Shown piece after piece: positions 25,735 to 36,429 of a stretch of 64,000 nt of DNA (position 1 is the stretch's first letter; the number at the start of each line of letters is the position of its first letter). The position numbers and the translations under genes are program-made. Source of the DNA: an uncultured Roseobacter sp. (lineage in GTDB: Bacteria; Pseudomonadota; Alphaproteobacteria; Rhodobacterales; Rhodobacteraceae); the NCBI RefSeq assembly GCF_947493125.1, contig NZ_CANLQB010000006.1:213501-277500 (forward strand), in the 5' to 3' direction. The notes beneath the pieces were generated by a model, which saw only the letters and a list, made by a program, of their open reading frames with translations, made no database searches and was not told the origin of the DNA.

Positions 25735-28284
25735 AACTGTGGGTTGATCGCGAGACGTCGAACTCCGCTCATGGCCCACAAACACAAAGAGTTTGAACTT
25801 GTCACGGAGGGCAACATCCAAGTCCACGTGGTTCTTAAGTCGGTCGAATGTGTGGCACATCGCAATCCCGAATTCGCCGCGCCCAGGGCGCGCTGATCGT
25901 GGGATAGAGACGGATCCAGTCGCAGATGGAACCCGTCTCCCGTGCGGGTGGACCGGTAAATGCAGTGCTATACCACGAACTCGAGGTCCTGAAGGTTTAT
26001 GTCCACCATGCTATCGGACGGGTGGGTCCGCCCGACCAGTCATCACCCTAAAGGCTCCCGAACACTCGGATTGAGCCGGACGAGGCTTCGAAACAATCGT
26101 CGACCTGAGCGACCGAAAAGGTATCACTCGGAAAGAGCCAAGCGCCGCCTCGCGCGGCAAGCTGCTAGATAGAGAGTCGCGATCGGGCTGCATCGGTGCC
26201 TCGATGTCTTTGGCTTCGTACCTGACGGGTTGTCTCGAAGTGGAGTGTCTGCTCGCCCTTCTCGCGAACACCGGCATCGTAGAGGGAGCTTTTAAGTATC
26301 TGCGGGTGCTCGGCTAGATATTGGTGAAGCCGCTCTCGATCAATTCAGATCGCCCTCGGCACCTGGTCTCGAAGATGTCGCCGATGTTGACGACGGACGA
26401 CCGCACATTTGCTGTGCCTCGATACAAATGTCCTCAGCGTTCATCGCCTGTTGGCCCGTGCAGCACTTGAGCACCATGGCAAAACACTCGAAATCAGAAT
26501 GCGCGACAATGCCAACCAGAGCCTTCGTTACAGCATTTCATTCTCGACGTAGCACAGCTGGCAGGTGAGACTGGCAATCTATCGGGTCACTTCCTCGGTC
26601 TCGAAACGCAGGTCCGGGGTTAGGGCGTCGGCCCGCTGCGGGCCGCCGCAAAAGCCGGTGTCGGTCCAGCCAGGACCATAGGGCCAGATGGTCCGGTCGT
26701 AATGCGACGGAATGCGAAGTCGTCTGAGGGTCGATTGACCCAGACTTGACAGGACATGCCATAGGCCTCTTTGAAACTAGCCGACCTCGCCAAGTCGCCG
26801 CCGTTCTCGTCAAGAAAGCGCATAGTCAGAGTAACCGATGGTGAAGCCGGACCGAGACTTCACCTGGAAGCGGCGCGGCCTCCAGTGAGGCTATTTCGAA
26901 GGCACGAAGGACGCATTGATCGCGCCTGCAGAATGTCGTCTTCAATCATTGAGGAAAAGCCCGACCTCCGCTCGACCTCTAAAAGCGCAGCAGCCAGCCG
27001 CGCGCTGCCGATAAACAGCGCACTAAAGTCCGCCACCGGCAGATCTAAACCATCAATCGTCGGCACGCACCGATCTTTAGAGGTCTTAGATTAAACTGAG
27101 ATATCTTTTCCAGCTGTTATGCCGAAGGTGTCTTGGCGCCACCCTGAAGGGGGTAAACAGAGTTATCGGAACATCTCCATTTAGCAGGCGGCACAGACGA
27201 GACTGCGACAACGGGAGACAAAGATTTCACCCCTTAACATATGTACCGCTTTGAACTCGATCAGCGGCGTTACAGAACTCGCCCCGGTCTACAGCTTCCT
27301 GGGCACGCCGCGCATTGGGCAGAAGAGCGGCCCCAAGATCGCCTGGTGCGGCGATTGTTTCAAGATGGGCTTCAATGAGAATGTCTATCCGGCCTCGTCG
27401 GAGTGACCGACATCACGATCAAAAGCGTGATCCAGCCCGATTCGACCAACCGATGACCATGAGCCGGCGAAGGCAGCGGGCCATGTCGCGGTGGGCTTGC
27501 CCCTCTGAGCACGCGATACACTGATCAAAAGACCGTGCATTGATGGGCTGCTTGCCCTGCCCTAGAAGACGCACATGCCCGCACCCTCGAACTTGGACGA
27601 ATACTTCGTCCCGATAACGCAATCTGAGCCTTTGGTGTCGGCCTTGTCGTAGTTCATCGCGATGGTGATCAGAGGCAATGAGGTGCCAGCCCTAGAAAGC
27701 TCTGCGGGGTTGTGGCAAAGCAAAATGTCCGAAGCAAGTTTGGGATGATCAGAAAGATCATGGCTGGTGGTCCCAAGTTATTGTGGCGGCGGTCTCTATC
27801 GAGTTCTTGGCCGATCCCCAGCGAAACACACGTTATTGTGCCACGAGATTAGCGCAGGTCCCTTGGTGTACCCTCAGAAAACACGTTTCTGGTGACCTAG
27901 GGCACGCCCGGTCGCACCGCCATGCTCTCATGCCCACACCGAAGACATAGCTACCATGCCGCGCAATCTGCGGCTCATCGCGCTCTGGGCCACAGACTGC
28001 GCAGTGATAGCATTCCAGACCTGTCAACCGACCTCCTAGTGAAGCACCAACAATTGATGTTGCCTACGAGGCCCAAACTCATACTGATGACCGTCACCTT
28101 CAAAAAAGACCGCCAAGAGATATGGGTCACAATCAGCGCACGTATCCAGCACCATCAAGACCGAACAACGGTCGCCGGCATTGATCAGAATGCAGTTATC
28201 GAACTTTTGAACCTGTGATGCAGATCCAGTCGCCGCGGCGGCTCGGTATTTGCCAAACCCAGGCATTTTGGTCATCCTGCGGAG
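25735..28284. other. 2.5-kb stretch without an intact gene, probably decayed
   Basis: Between the TRAP operon and the CO dehydrogenase cluster no frame of convincing length and composition was found. Short coding-like stretches exist, for example a plus-strand run ending in WCGDCFKMGFNENVYPASSE near 27300-27405 and a minus-strand one ending in YSSKFEGAGMCVF near 27565-27670. Each is broken by stops and lacks a start with a ribosome site. No transposase, integrase, tRNA or inverted terminal repeat was recognised. It may be a graveyard of several genes. Confidence 0.5.
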
Positions 28285-29397
28285 ATGGAGTTTCTGGACC
28301 ACAATCATGACCTGCTCCTGGTGTCAATGTCCTGTCTTGTTGCGCTCGTGGCCGGCTTCATCGGACTTTCCCTGACCCGGGATTTGTCGCAGAAGAGTGT
28401 CGTTCAAAAGAAGTTTTCGATCGCGTTGGCCTCCATCGCTCTCGGCGGAGGCATATGGTCCATGCACTTCGTGGCCATGCTCGGCCTCCAGCTCCCTATT
28501 CTCTTTTACTATGACGCGGCCATCACTTTGGTATCCGCCCTTACAGCCATTCTGATCGTCGCAGCCGCCTTGGTCCTTCTGCATTTCCTCGACCGTACCC
28601 CGCGCCTCATCGCTGCCGCCGGCGGCCTCGTCGGTTTGGGTATTCTGGTCATGCACTACATCGGGATGGCCGGGCTCGAACTCTGCCGGGCGGTCTATAC
28701 TCCCCTCGGTATTGCCGCATCTTCGGTCGTCGCCATTGGGCTTTGTATTGTGGCTTTCAGCGTCGCATACGGCAGCCGTACCAACCGCAACATTATCCTC
28801 GGCACTTTGTGCTTCGCCGCCGCCGTCAGCTTAGTACATTTCTTGGCGATGGCCGGTACACGGTTCGTGCCTGAACCCACTCTCGGCGAGTTCGGGCCAA
28901 TCATGAGCAACGAGTTTTTAGCGCTCGGTGTCATCCTCACGAGCTTCGTTCTCTTTGGGACATTCCTGTGGGTCAGTGTCACCTACCTTGTTGCTAGTCC
29001 GGAAAACCTTGCGCCAAAGCCGCCCGAAGCCGACAATAGACCAGGTCTGCAAGTTCCCTGCGAGCGCGACGGCACAAAGGTGTTTGTTGCGGCGCAAGAC
29101 GTGGCGATTGTTCGCGCCGATGGGCATTATACCCAAGTCTACACCGAACAGGACCGCCTGTTCTGCGTCTGGCCGATCACCGAAGCTCATAAAAGGCTGG
29201 CACCTCAGGGATTGCTTCAGACACACCGAAGTTATCTGGTCAACCCGCTGAAAGTGGCCCGCTTTGAACGCTCCAAGGACAAGGGCCGGTGCCTCTTTGA
29301 CACCGGAGGTTTACCGCCTGTTCCGGTCAGCCGCTCGAAGCTCAAGACCGTTCAGGACGCCCTCGCTGCACAAGACGGCGCAGTTCGTGCAAGCTAG
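28285..29397 (+). CDS. coxC: MHYT-LytTR membrane regulator (CoxC-like)
   Basis: The 370-residue protein has about seven membrane segments (residues 12-240) with three MHYT-type motifs (WSMHFVAM, VMHYIGMAG, LVHFLAMAG), thought to bind copper and sense CO, O2 or NO. A C-terminal LytTR DNA-binding domain follows (about 262-362: FVAAQDVAIVRADGHYTQVYT, LQTHRSYLVN). CoxC and CoxH of Oligotropha have this layout and lie in its cox cluster; here the gene directly precedes coxM, 113 bases away. It probably senses the substrate gas at the membrane and activates the genes downstream. The ATG at 28285 has GGAG immediately before it, so a later start is possible. Confidence 0.85.
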   Translation: MEFLDHNHDLLLVSMSCLVALVAGFIGLSLTRDLSQKSVVQKKFSIALASIALGGGIWSMHFVAMLGLQLPILFYYDAAITLVSALTAILIVAAALVLLHFLDRTPRLIAAAGGLVGLGILVMHYIGMAGLELCRAVYTPLGIAASSVVAIGLCIVAFSVAYGSRTNRNIILGTLCFAAAVSLVHFLAMAGTRFVPEPTLGEFGPIMSNEFLALGVILTSFVLFGTFLWVSVTYLVASPENLAPKPPEADNRPGLQVPCERDGTKVFVAAQDVAIVRADGHYTQVYTEQDRLFCVWPITEAHKRLAPQGLLQTHRSYLVNPLKVARFERSKDKGRCLFDTGGLPPVPVSRSKLKTVQDALAAQDGAVRAS

Positions 29398-29403
29398 GGC
29401 GCA

Positions 29404-29429
29404 TTTCATGCAAAAGACCCGTTTTTCAT
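29404..29429. promoter_or_regulatory. possible LytTR direct repeat before coxM
   Basis: TTTCAT occurs at 29404-29409 and again at 29424-29429, about two helical turns apart, in the 113-base gap between the LytTR regulator and coxM. LytTR proteins bind direct repeats at such spacing. This is suggestive only; the repeats are short. Confidence 0.25.
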
Positions 29430-29510
29430 TGGTTTTCTGAAGCCAGCGGTCGTCTGTGCAGGCAGGGTGATACCGAGCCAAGACAATCGCTTTTTCGGGG
29501 AGGAGAGCTG

Positions 29511-30365
29511 ATGATCCCAGCCGCTTTTGAATACCATCGTCCCAAAGATATGGAGGGTGTGCTCGCTGTTCTGAACGAGCATGGTGATGATGCCCGCGTG
29601 ATGGCGGGCGGCCACAGCCTGATACCCATGATGAAATTGCGCATGGCGGACGTGCCACATCTGATAGACCTCCAAGACGTCGGGGGATTGTCGGGCATAG
29701 ACATATCAGCCGACAGCATCCGAATTGGTGCGATGGTCACTCAAGCCGACATTATCGACCATGCCGAGCTCGCCAGTGTTGCGCCAATCCTGAGAGAGGC
29801 GGCCTTACAGATCGCCGATCCGCAAGTGCGGTACATGGGAACCGTCGGCGGGAATGTGGCCAATGGCGATCCCGGGAATGACATGCCGGGGCTGATGCAA
29901 TGCTTGGACGCTACGTTCACTCTCGTAGGCGCCGAGGGGGAACGGTCGGTTGCGGCGCGCGACTTCTACGAAGCCGCCTACATGACCGCCCGTGAGGATG
30001 AGGAGGTTCTCACCGCGATAACTCTGCCACGACCGCAAGGTGGGTATGCTTACGAGAAGCAAAAGCGGAAAATTGGTGACTACGCCACCGCCGCCGCCGC
30101 GGTACAAATCGTGAAAGACGGCAACGTCTGCGGCTCTGCAGCCATCGCCATGACGAACCTCAGCGACGTTCCTGTCTTTTCCGAAGCAGCGGGTGCTGCC
30201 CTCTTCGGCACATCTGTCGACGACACCGCGCTGAAATCAGCCGTGAGCGCCATGCTGGATGACATCGACCCCACGGAGGACAACCGCGGGCCAGTTGCAT
30301 TCAAGAGACACGTGGCCGGTGTCATTTTACGCCGCGCCATCGAGCGCGCCTGGTCGCGCGCCTGA
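29511..30365 (+). CDS. coxM: CO dehydrogenase medium (FAD) subunit
   Basis: The 284-residue flavoprotein subunit passes electrons from the iron-sulphur subunit via FAD to the quinone pool. The two FAD-contact motifs are present: AGGHSLIP near residue 33 and TVGGN near 112. GGGGAGGAG precedes the ATG at 29511. It forms with coxS and coxL the (MSL)2 enzyme; coxS begins 12 bases after its stop. Confidence 0.93.
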   Translation: MIPAAFEYHRPKDMEGVLAVLNEHGDDARVMAGGHSLIPMMKLRMADVPHLIDLQDVGGLSGIDISADSIRIGAMVTQADIIDHAELASVAPILREAALQIADPQVRYMGTVGGNVANGDPGNDMPGLMQCLDATFTLVGAEGERSVAARDFYEAAYMTAREDEEVLTAITLPRPQGGYAYEKQKRKIGDYATAAAAVQIVKDGNVCGSAAIAMTNLSDVPVFSEAAGAALFGTSVDDTALKSAVSAMLDDIDPTEDNRGPVAFKRHVAGVILRRAIERAWSRA

Positions 30366-30377
30366 GGGAGGACGCAA

Positions 30378-30868
<491 letters not shown>

Positions 30869-30872
<4 letters not shown>

Positions 30873-33286
30873 AAGACGACGTTGAAAATCGCGAAGATCG
30901 CGTGGCCAACCTCAAGGGGCTTGGCTGCTCCCGAAAACGAGTGGAGGACGCACGTTTTACGCAAGGCAAGGGCAACTATGTCGATGACATAAAGCTCGAC
31001 GGCATGATCTTCGGTGACTTCGTGCGCTCACCCTATGCCCACGCGCGGATCAAGAGCATCGACGCAGCCGCCGCTCTGGAGGTTCCGGGCGTGCTGGCAG
31101 TGCTGACGGCGAAAGACCTCGAACCGCTCGGCCTGCACTGGATGCCGACACTGGCCGGCGACAAGCAGATGGTGCTGGCTGATGGAAAGGTTCTGTTCCA
31201 GGGGCAGGAAGTCGCCTTTGTGGTGGCTGAGGACCGCTATGCCGCGGCGGACGGGATCGAGTTGGTCGAAGTGGACTACGAAGAGTTGCCCGTGATCGTT
31301 GACCCGTTCGAAGCCCTCCAATCCGACGTAGTGCTGCGCGAGGATCTGGACCCCAACGCCCCCGGCGCCCATGGGCCGCGCAAGCACCCCAATCATATCT
31401 TCACCTGGGAGGCTGGCGACAAGGAACCGACGGAGGAGGTTCTGGCCAATGCGGACGTCGTTGCCGAAGCGAGCATGTATTACCACCGAACTCACCCCTG
31501 CCCACTCGAGACCTGTGGCTGCGTTGCGTCGATGGACAAGGTTAACGGCAAGCTGACCCTCTGGGGCACGTTCCAAGCACCCCACGCGATCCGCACCGTT
31601 GTCTCGCTCATTTCCGGTATCGAAGAGCATAATATCCGGGTGATCAGCCCTGACATCGGCGGTGGCTTTGGCAACAAGGTCGGCGCATACCCGGGGTATG
31701 TCTGCTCTGTTGTGGCCTCCATTGTCACTGGCAAACCGGTCAAGTGGATCGAAGACCGCATGGACAATCTCATGACCACCGCTTTTGCGCGGGACTACCA
31801 TATGAAAGGGCGGATCTCGGCCACCAAAGAGGGCAAGATCACAGCGCTGCAATGTCACGTCACAGCCGATCATGGTGGATTCGACGCCTGCGCCGACCCC
31901 ACCAAATTCCCCGCAGGCTTCATGAATATCTGCACCGGATCTTACGACATACCGACCGCCTATTTGGAAGTGGATGGCGTCTATACCAACAAGGCCCCAG
32001 GCGGGGTCAGCTATCGCTGCTCCTTCCGTGTGACCGAAGCGGTCTACTTCATTGAACGGATGATCGAGGTGCTCGCCATCGAGCTCGACATGGACGCAGC
32101 CGAGCTGCGCCGGATCAACTTCATCCGCAAGGAGCAGTTTCCCTATACGGCGGCGCTCGGCTGGGAGTATGACAGCGGAGACTACCACACCGCCTGGGAG
32201 AAGGCGCTGAAGGCCGTGGATTACGAGGGCTTGCGGGCCGAGCAGGCGCACCGGGTCGAAGACTTCAAGGCAGGCAAAACCCGCTCGCTTATGGGCATCG
32301 GACTGAGCTTTTTCACCGAGATCGTTGGGGCGGGTCCGGTCAAGAACTGCGATATCCTTGGCTTGGGCATGTTCGATAGCTGCGAGATCCGTATTCACCC
32401 AACTGGCTCCGCCATCGCGCGGCTCGGCACGATCAGCCAAGGCCAAGGCCATGCCACGACTTTCGCCCAGATACTCGCCTCGGAAATCGGTCTGCCTGCG
32501 GATTCCATCACCATCGAAGAGGGCGATACAGATACCGCACCTTATGGTCTGGGCACCTATGGGTCTCGCTCCACACCCGTTGCCGGGGCGGCCACCGCAA
32601 TGGCCGGACGCAAGATCCGCGCAAAGGCGCAAATGATCGCTGCCTATCTGCTCGAAGTGCATGACGACGACGTGGAATTCGACGTGGACCGCTTCGTGGT
32701 CAAGGGCGCACCTGAGCGGTTCAAGACCATGAAGGACATTGCCTTCGCTGCCTACAATCAGGCGATCCCGGGCATTGAGCCAGGCCTTGAGGCAGTCAGC
32801 TACTATGACCCACCCAACATGACATACCCCTTCGGCGCTTATGTCTGCGTCATGGACATCGACGTGGATACCGGCGTGCCCGAGATCCGGCGCTTCTATG
32901 CGCTGGACGACTGCGGCACGCGGATCAACCCGATGATCATTGAAGGTCAGGTACATGGCGGGCTGACCGAAGCGCTGGCCGTCGCAATGGGACAGGAGAT
33001 TGCCTACGACGATATGGGCAACGTCAAAACCGGCACGCTGATGGACTTCTTCCTTCCAACAGCATGGGAGGTGCCCAACTATGAAACTGACTACACTGTC
33101 ACCCCGAGCCCGCATCATCCGATTGGCGCGAAGGGGGTCGGCGAAAGCCCGCATGTCGGTGGTGTGCCCTGTTTCTCGAACGCCATTCAGGACGCGTTTC
33201 GCCCGTTTGGCAACCGTCACACCAACATGCCCCACGACCATTGGCGGATCTGGAAGACGGCGAATGCGCTCGGTCTGCACGACTAG
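30869..33286 (+). CDS. coxL: form I aerobic CO dehydrogenase large (Mo-Cu) subunit
   Basis: The 805-residue catalytic subunit oxidises CO to CO2 at a Mo-S-Cu centre. The form I active-site loop is present as SYRCSFR with the copper-binding Cys384, and the essential Glu759 lies in GVGESPH; both are offset by four from the Oligotropha enzyme (Cys388, Glu763), so the alignment is consistent. The usual loop is AYxCSFR; here the first Ala is Ser. ATG at 30869 overlaps the coxS stop; a longer frame upstream lies inside coxS. Length is close to the 809 residues of the Oligotropha protein. Confidence 0.96.
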
Positions 33287-33340
33287 ACCGAAGCCCGAAG
33301 ACGCCGAGCGTCAGATCGAGCCGTTTGCGCGGGGGTTGGG

Positions 33341-34216
33341 ATGAGTTGGACCGAATTGCAAACTGCTCTTGCGGCGGAAGGATACGTCGCCTCCGATGAT
33401 CTGGCGGTCGCCTTGCAACTGGCCGTTTCGCTGGAACGTCCGCTCCTGCTCGAAGGCGCAGCGGGCGTGGGCAAAACTGAAGTGGCACGAACGCTCGCCC
33501 AGGCGCGCGACACGCGACTGATCCGGCTGCAATGCTACGAGGGCCTGGATGCCGCACAAGCCATCTATGAGTGGAACTACCAGCGGCAATTGCTAAGCAT
33601 TCGTGCCGCGGCGGAAGATGGCGAAACGGGCGCAGCCGTCGAGGCGCGGATCTTTTCACGCGAATTCCTGCTCGAGAGGCCGCTTTTGGCCGCCATCACA
33701 CAAGAGGTGACGCCTGTCCTTCTCATCGACGAAATTGACCGTGCGGACGAGGAATTTGAAGCATATCTGCTCGAAATCCTGTCGGATTACCAAGTCTCGG
33801 TGCCGGAGCTGGGCACGATCACGGCCACCACACGGCCTATCGTGATCCTCACCTCCAATGGCACGCGGGATCTGTCCGATGCGCTGAGACGGCGCTGCCT
33901 TTACACCTACGTGGATTATCCCGACCACGCGACCGAACTGGCGATCCTGAAGGCGCGCTGCCCCGATGTAGAGGCCCGGCTTGCGGCACAGGTCATCGGA
34001 TTTGTGCAGAAGCTGCGAGAGGAAGACTTGGAAAAAACGCCGGGAATCGCGGAGATGCTCGATTTCGCTGCCGCGCTGATGGGCCTCGGGATCGCCGATC
34101 TCACTGCGAACCCAAGCGTTCTGCAGGCCACGCTGACCACACTCCTGAAGACCCAGAGCGATCAGGCACAGATCACGCCCGAGGTTGCGGAGCGGATCGC
34201 CGGACGTGCGGCATGA
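33341..34216 (+). CDS. coxD: CoxD AAA+ ATPase for Mo-Cu site maturation
   Basis: The 291-residue MoxR-type AAA+ protein has Walker A GAAGVGKTE (about residues 40-48), Walker B VLLIDEIDRAD and sensor ILTSNGTRDLSDALRRR. CoxD is needed to complete the sulphurated, copper-containing active site of CoxL and works with the VWA protein CoxE, as MoxR proteins generally do. It starts 54 bases after coxL and overlaps coxE by 4 bases (ATGA). Confidence 0.92.
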   Translation: MSWTELQTALAAEGYVASDDLAVALQLAVSLERPLLLEGAAGVGKTEVARTLAQARDTRLIRLQCYEGLDAAQAIYEWNYQRQLLSIRAAAEDGETGAAVEARIFSREFLLERPLLAAITQEVTPVLLIDEIDRADEEFEAYLLEILSDYQVSVPELGTITATTRPIVILTSNGTRDLSDALRRRCLYTYVDYPDHATELAILKARCPDVEARLAAQVIGFVQKLREEDLEKTPGIAEMLDFAAALMGLGIADLTANPSVLQATLTTLLKTQSDQAQITPEVAERIAGRAA

Positions 34217-35394
34217 CTCGCGTGACGCGGTTTTCCGGACGTGATCCGGGCCCAACCGCACGCGTGGCGGGCTTCATCGCCCACCTGCGCGACAATGGCA
34301 TGCGATTGGGCGTAGCCGAAGCGGAGCTTTCACTCGAAGCCCTGTGCGCGACCAACGCGACGACCCCTGATACCTGCCGCCGTGCCCTTCGCGCTGTCTG
34401 CACAGGCTGCAAAGACGACGCGGAGCGCTTTGACGCCCTCTTCGACAGCTATTGGATGGATGCCGGACGGGTAAAGCAGAAGCTGACGAAGAGCACCCCA
34501 CCCTCTGCAAATGACGGTGTGCATTCGTCCCGAAAAGGACGCGGACAGGATGCCAACGCCGCCGGCTCAGCTGTCGCGCCGGACGACGATCAGGGCGAGG
34601 CAGACAGCAACGGCACCGGAAAGCTGGTTGCGACCAACCTGCGCAATCTCTCACGCAGAGACCTGCGGGATCTCGTACACGCAGACGAAATTGCCGCTGC
34701 CGAAGCGGTCGCGCGACGTCTCGGAGCCGCGCTTCGAGATCGGCGCTCCAGGCGACGCCGGGCAGCGCGGAAGGGTGATCGCCTGCATTTTCGAAAAACC
34801 ATTCGCCGCAGTCTTGCTACGGGTGGCGAACCACTGGAACTGCTGCGCAAACGACGGCCCGACCGGACGCGCAAGATTGTTGCGCTTTGCGATGTCTCGG
34901 GCTCAATGGGCGCCTACTCTCAAACATTTCTCGCCTTTTTGACCGGGCTGATGCGGGCCGACACCGCGGCGGACGCCTATCTCTTTCACACACGGCTGGT
35001 GCGGATCACCGAGGCTCTGCGCGACAAAGACGCGCTGCGCGCTATCGGCCGGATGTCTCTCATGGCCGACGGCTTTGGAGGCGGATCAAAAATCGGGCTA
35101 TCGCTGCAGCTTTTTGCGGACACCTATGCGCGGCGGTTCGTCGATGGCCGCAGCGTCGTGCTCATTCTGTCAGACGGGTACGACACCAGCCCACCCGATC
35201 TCATCGACGAGGCTCTCAAAAAGCTGCGCAAGCGCGGATGTCGTATCATTTGGCTGAACCCGTTGAAGGGATGGCGCGACTACCAACCGGTGGCCGCGGG
35301 GATGGCTGCGGCGCTGCCGCATCTTGACCTGTTCGCTCCAGCGAACACGTTGGCTGATCTAGCTGCCTTGGAAAAGGAGCTCGCATCCCTATGA
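34213..35394 (+). CDS. coxE: CoxE, VWA-domain partner of CoxD
   Basis: The 393-residue protein has a helical N-terminal region, a basic middle (about 165-205, DRRSRRRRAARKG) and a C-terminal von Willebrand A domain whose metal-ion site is CDVSGSMGAYS (DxSxS, near residue 225). It is required with CoxD to insert copper into the CO dehydrogenase active site. The Ser/Asp-rich stretch around residues 100-135 is probably flexible. ATG at 34213 overlaps coxD, and its own stop overlaps coxF, both by 4 bases. Confidence 0.92.
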   Translation: MTRVTRFSGRDPGPTARVAGFIAHLRDNGMRLGVAEAELSLEALCATNATTPDTCRRALRAVCTGCKDDAERFDALFDSYWMDAGRVKQKLTKSTPPSANDGVHSSRKGRGQDANAAGSAVAPDDDQGEADSNGTGKLVATNLRNLSRRDLRDLVHADEIAAAEAVARRLGAALRDRRSRRRRAARKGDRLHFRKTIRRSLATGGEPLELLRKRRPDRTRKIVALCDVSGSMGAYSQTFLAFLTGLMRADTAADAYLFHTRLVRITEALRDKDALRAIGRMSLMADGFGGGSKIGLSLQLFADTYARRFVDGRSVVLILSDGYDTSPPDLIDEALKKLRKRGCRIIWLNPLKGWRDYQPVAAGMAAALPHLDLFAPANTLADLAALEKELASL

Positions 35395-36179
35395 CACCCG
35401 CTGAGATCCTGTCGGATGACTTCGCCGAGGCCGCAGAACAACTGCGCGCGCAACAGGAGCCATTTGCCTTCGCCACCATCGTGCGGACGGCGGGGGCTAC
35501 GGCGGCCAAGCCGGGCGCCAAGGCCTTGCTCAGCTCCGATGGAACACTGGTGCGCGGCTGGCTCGGCGGTGGCTGCACCCGCGGTGCGGTCAAACGTGCA
35601 GCTCTTGCAGCCCTGCAAAGCGGAGAGCCGCAATTGGTCTCCATCGCACCTGAAGATTTGCTGGCCGAAAAAGGCCTCGCACCCGGGGACGCCCACGAGG
35701 GCACCCAATACGCGCGCAATGGCTGCCCGTCACGCGGCACAGTCGACATTTTCATCGAGCCATGTCTTCCAAGGCCGCAACTCGTTGTATTGGGGTCGTC
35801 CCCTGTCGCTGTCGCACTTCGGGAACTCGCCCCACAGTTTGACTGGACGGTGACGGCAGCTCCAACCACCAACGAAGCGGTTGTCGGGCAAGCGGCACCG
35901 GCGGTGGTGATTGCCACGCAAGGGCAAGGTGATCTCGATGCGCTCACAAGCGCGCTGCAGGGGCCGGCCGCTCACATCGCCTTCGTCGGCAGCACGCAGA
36001 AATTCTCCAGCCTCGCCAATCAGTTGGAACGTGCCGGAATTGATCGTGGCGCCATCGACGAGGTCAAGGCGCCCGCCGGCCTTGATATTGGCGCCGTAAC
36101 ACCCGAGGAAATTGCCTTGTCCATCTTGGCCGAACTCGTCCAACTCCGCCGCAAGTCAGTAAAGCGACTGAATATTTGA
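35391..36179 (+). CDS. coxF: CoxF, XdhC-family maturation protein
   Basis: The 262-residue protein has an XdhC/CoxI N-terminal domain (FAFATIVRTAGATAAKPGAKALL, GWLGGGCTRGAVKRAAL) and a C-terminal Rossmann-like domain (QLVVLGSSPVAVALRELAPQ), as in proteins that protect or sulphurate molybdenum cofactor for insertion. The conserved Cys of GGGC is present. It ends the visible cox operon: no coxG, coxH, coxI or coxK follows. A small hairpin (TCGGTCG/CGACCGA, near 36207-36225) comes after the stop but lacks a T-run. Confidence 0.88.
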   Translation: MTPAEILSDDFAEAAEQLRAQQEPFAFATIVRTAGATAAKPGAKALLSSDGTLVRGWLGGGCTRGAVKRAALAALQSGEPQLVSIAPEDLLAEKGLAPGDAHEGTQYARNGCPSRGTVDIFIEPCLPRPQLVVLGSSPVAVALRELAPQFDWTVTAAPTTNEAVVGQAAPAVVIATQGQGDLDALTSALQGPAAHIAFVGSTQKFSSLANQLERAGIDRGAIDEVKAPAGLDIGAVTPEEIALSILAELVQLRRKSVKRLNI

Positions 36180-36429
36180 TATCATTCTGGTGATCCCCGA
36201 TGCTCGGTCGATCTACGACCGACAAAAATATTCGAAGATGCCTACATGCGAAAGCTGAAGATGAGTAAGCGGAATACCATGAAGATCCTTTGCCATGGCC
36301 TTGGAGGTTTGAAGCTTGTCCGTCTGCGGGAAGTACCAAATTCACGCCAAAAGCAGGCATCGGCTTGACAGGAGTTTCAGCGCGCGAGACGGTCTGACTC
36401 TCGACCACGAAGGTTTCGTAGACCAGCAA

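Noticed and set aside
25735..28284. Mobile element or phage remnant in the gene-poor stretch
   Set aside because: No transposase or integrase motif, terminal inverted repeat, target duplication or tRNA attachment site could be seen.
31028..33280. A 750-codon open frame antisense to coxL
   Set aside because: It is a mirror of the GC-rich third codon positions of coxL; the product matches nothing, and coxL has catalytic motifs at the right places.
36207..36225. Hairpin TCGGTCG/CGACCGA after coxF as a terminator
   Set aside because: The stem is only 7 bases and no T-run follows on either strand; it is mentioned with coxF but not called as a terminator.
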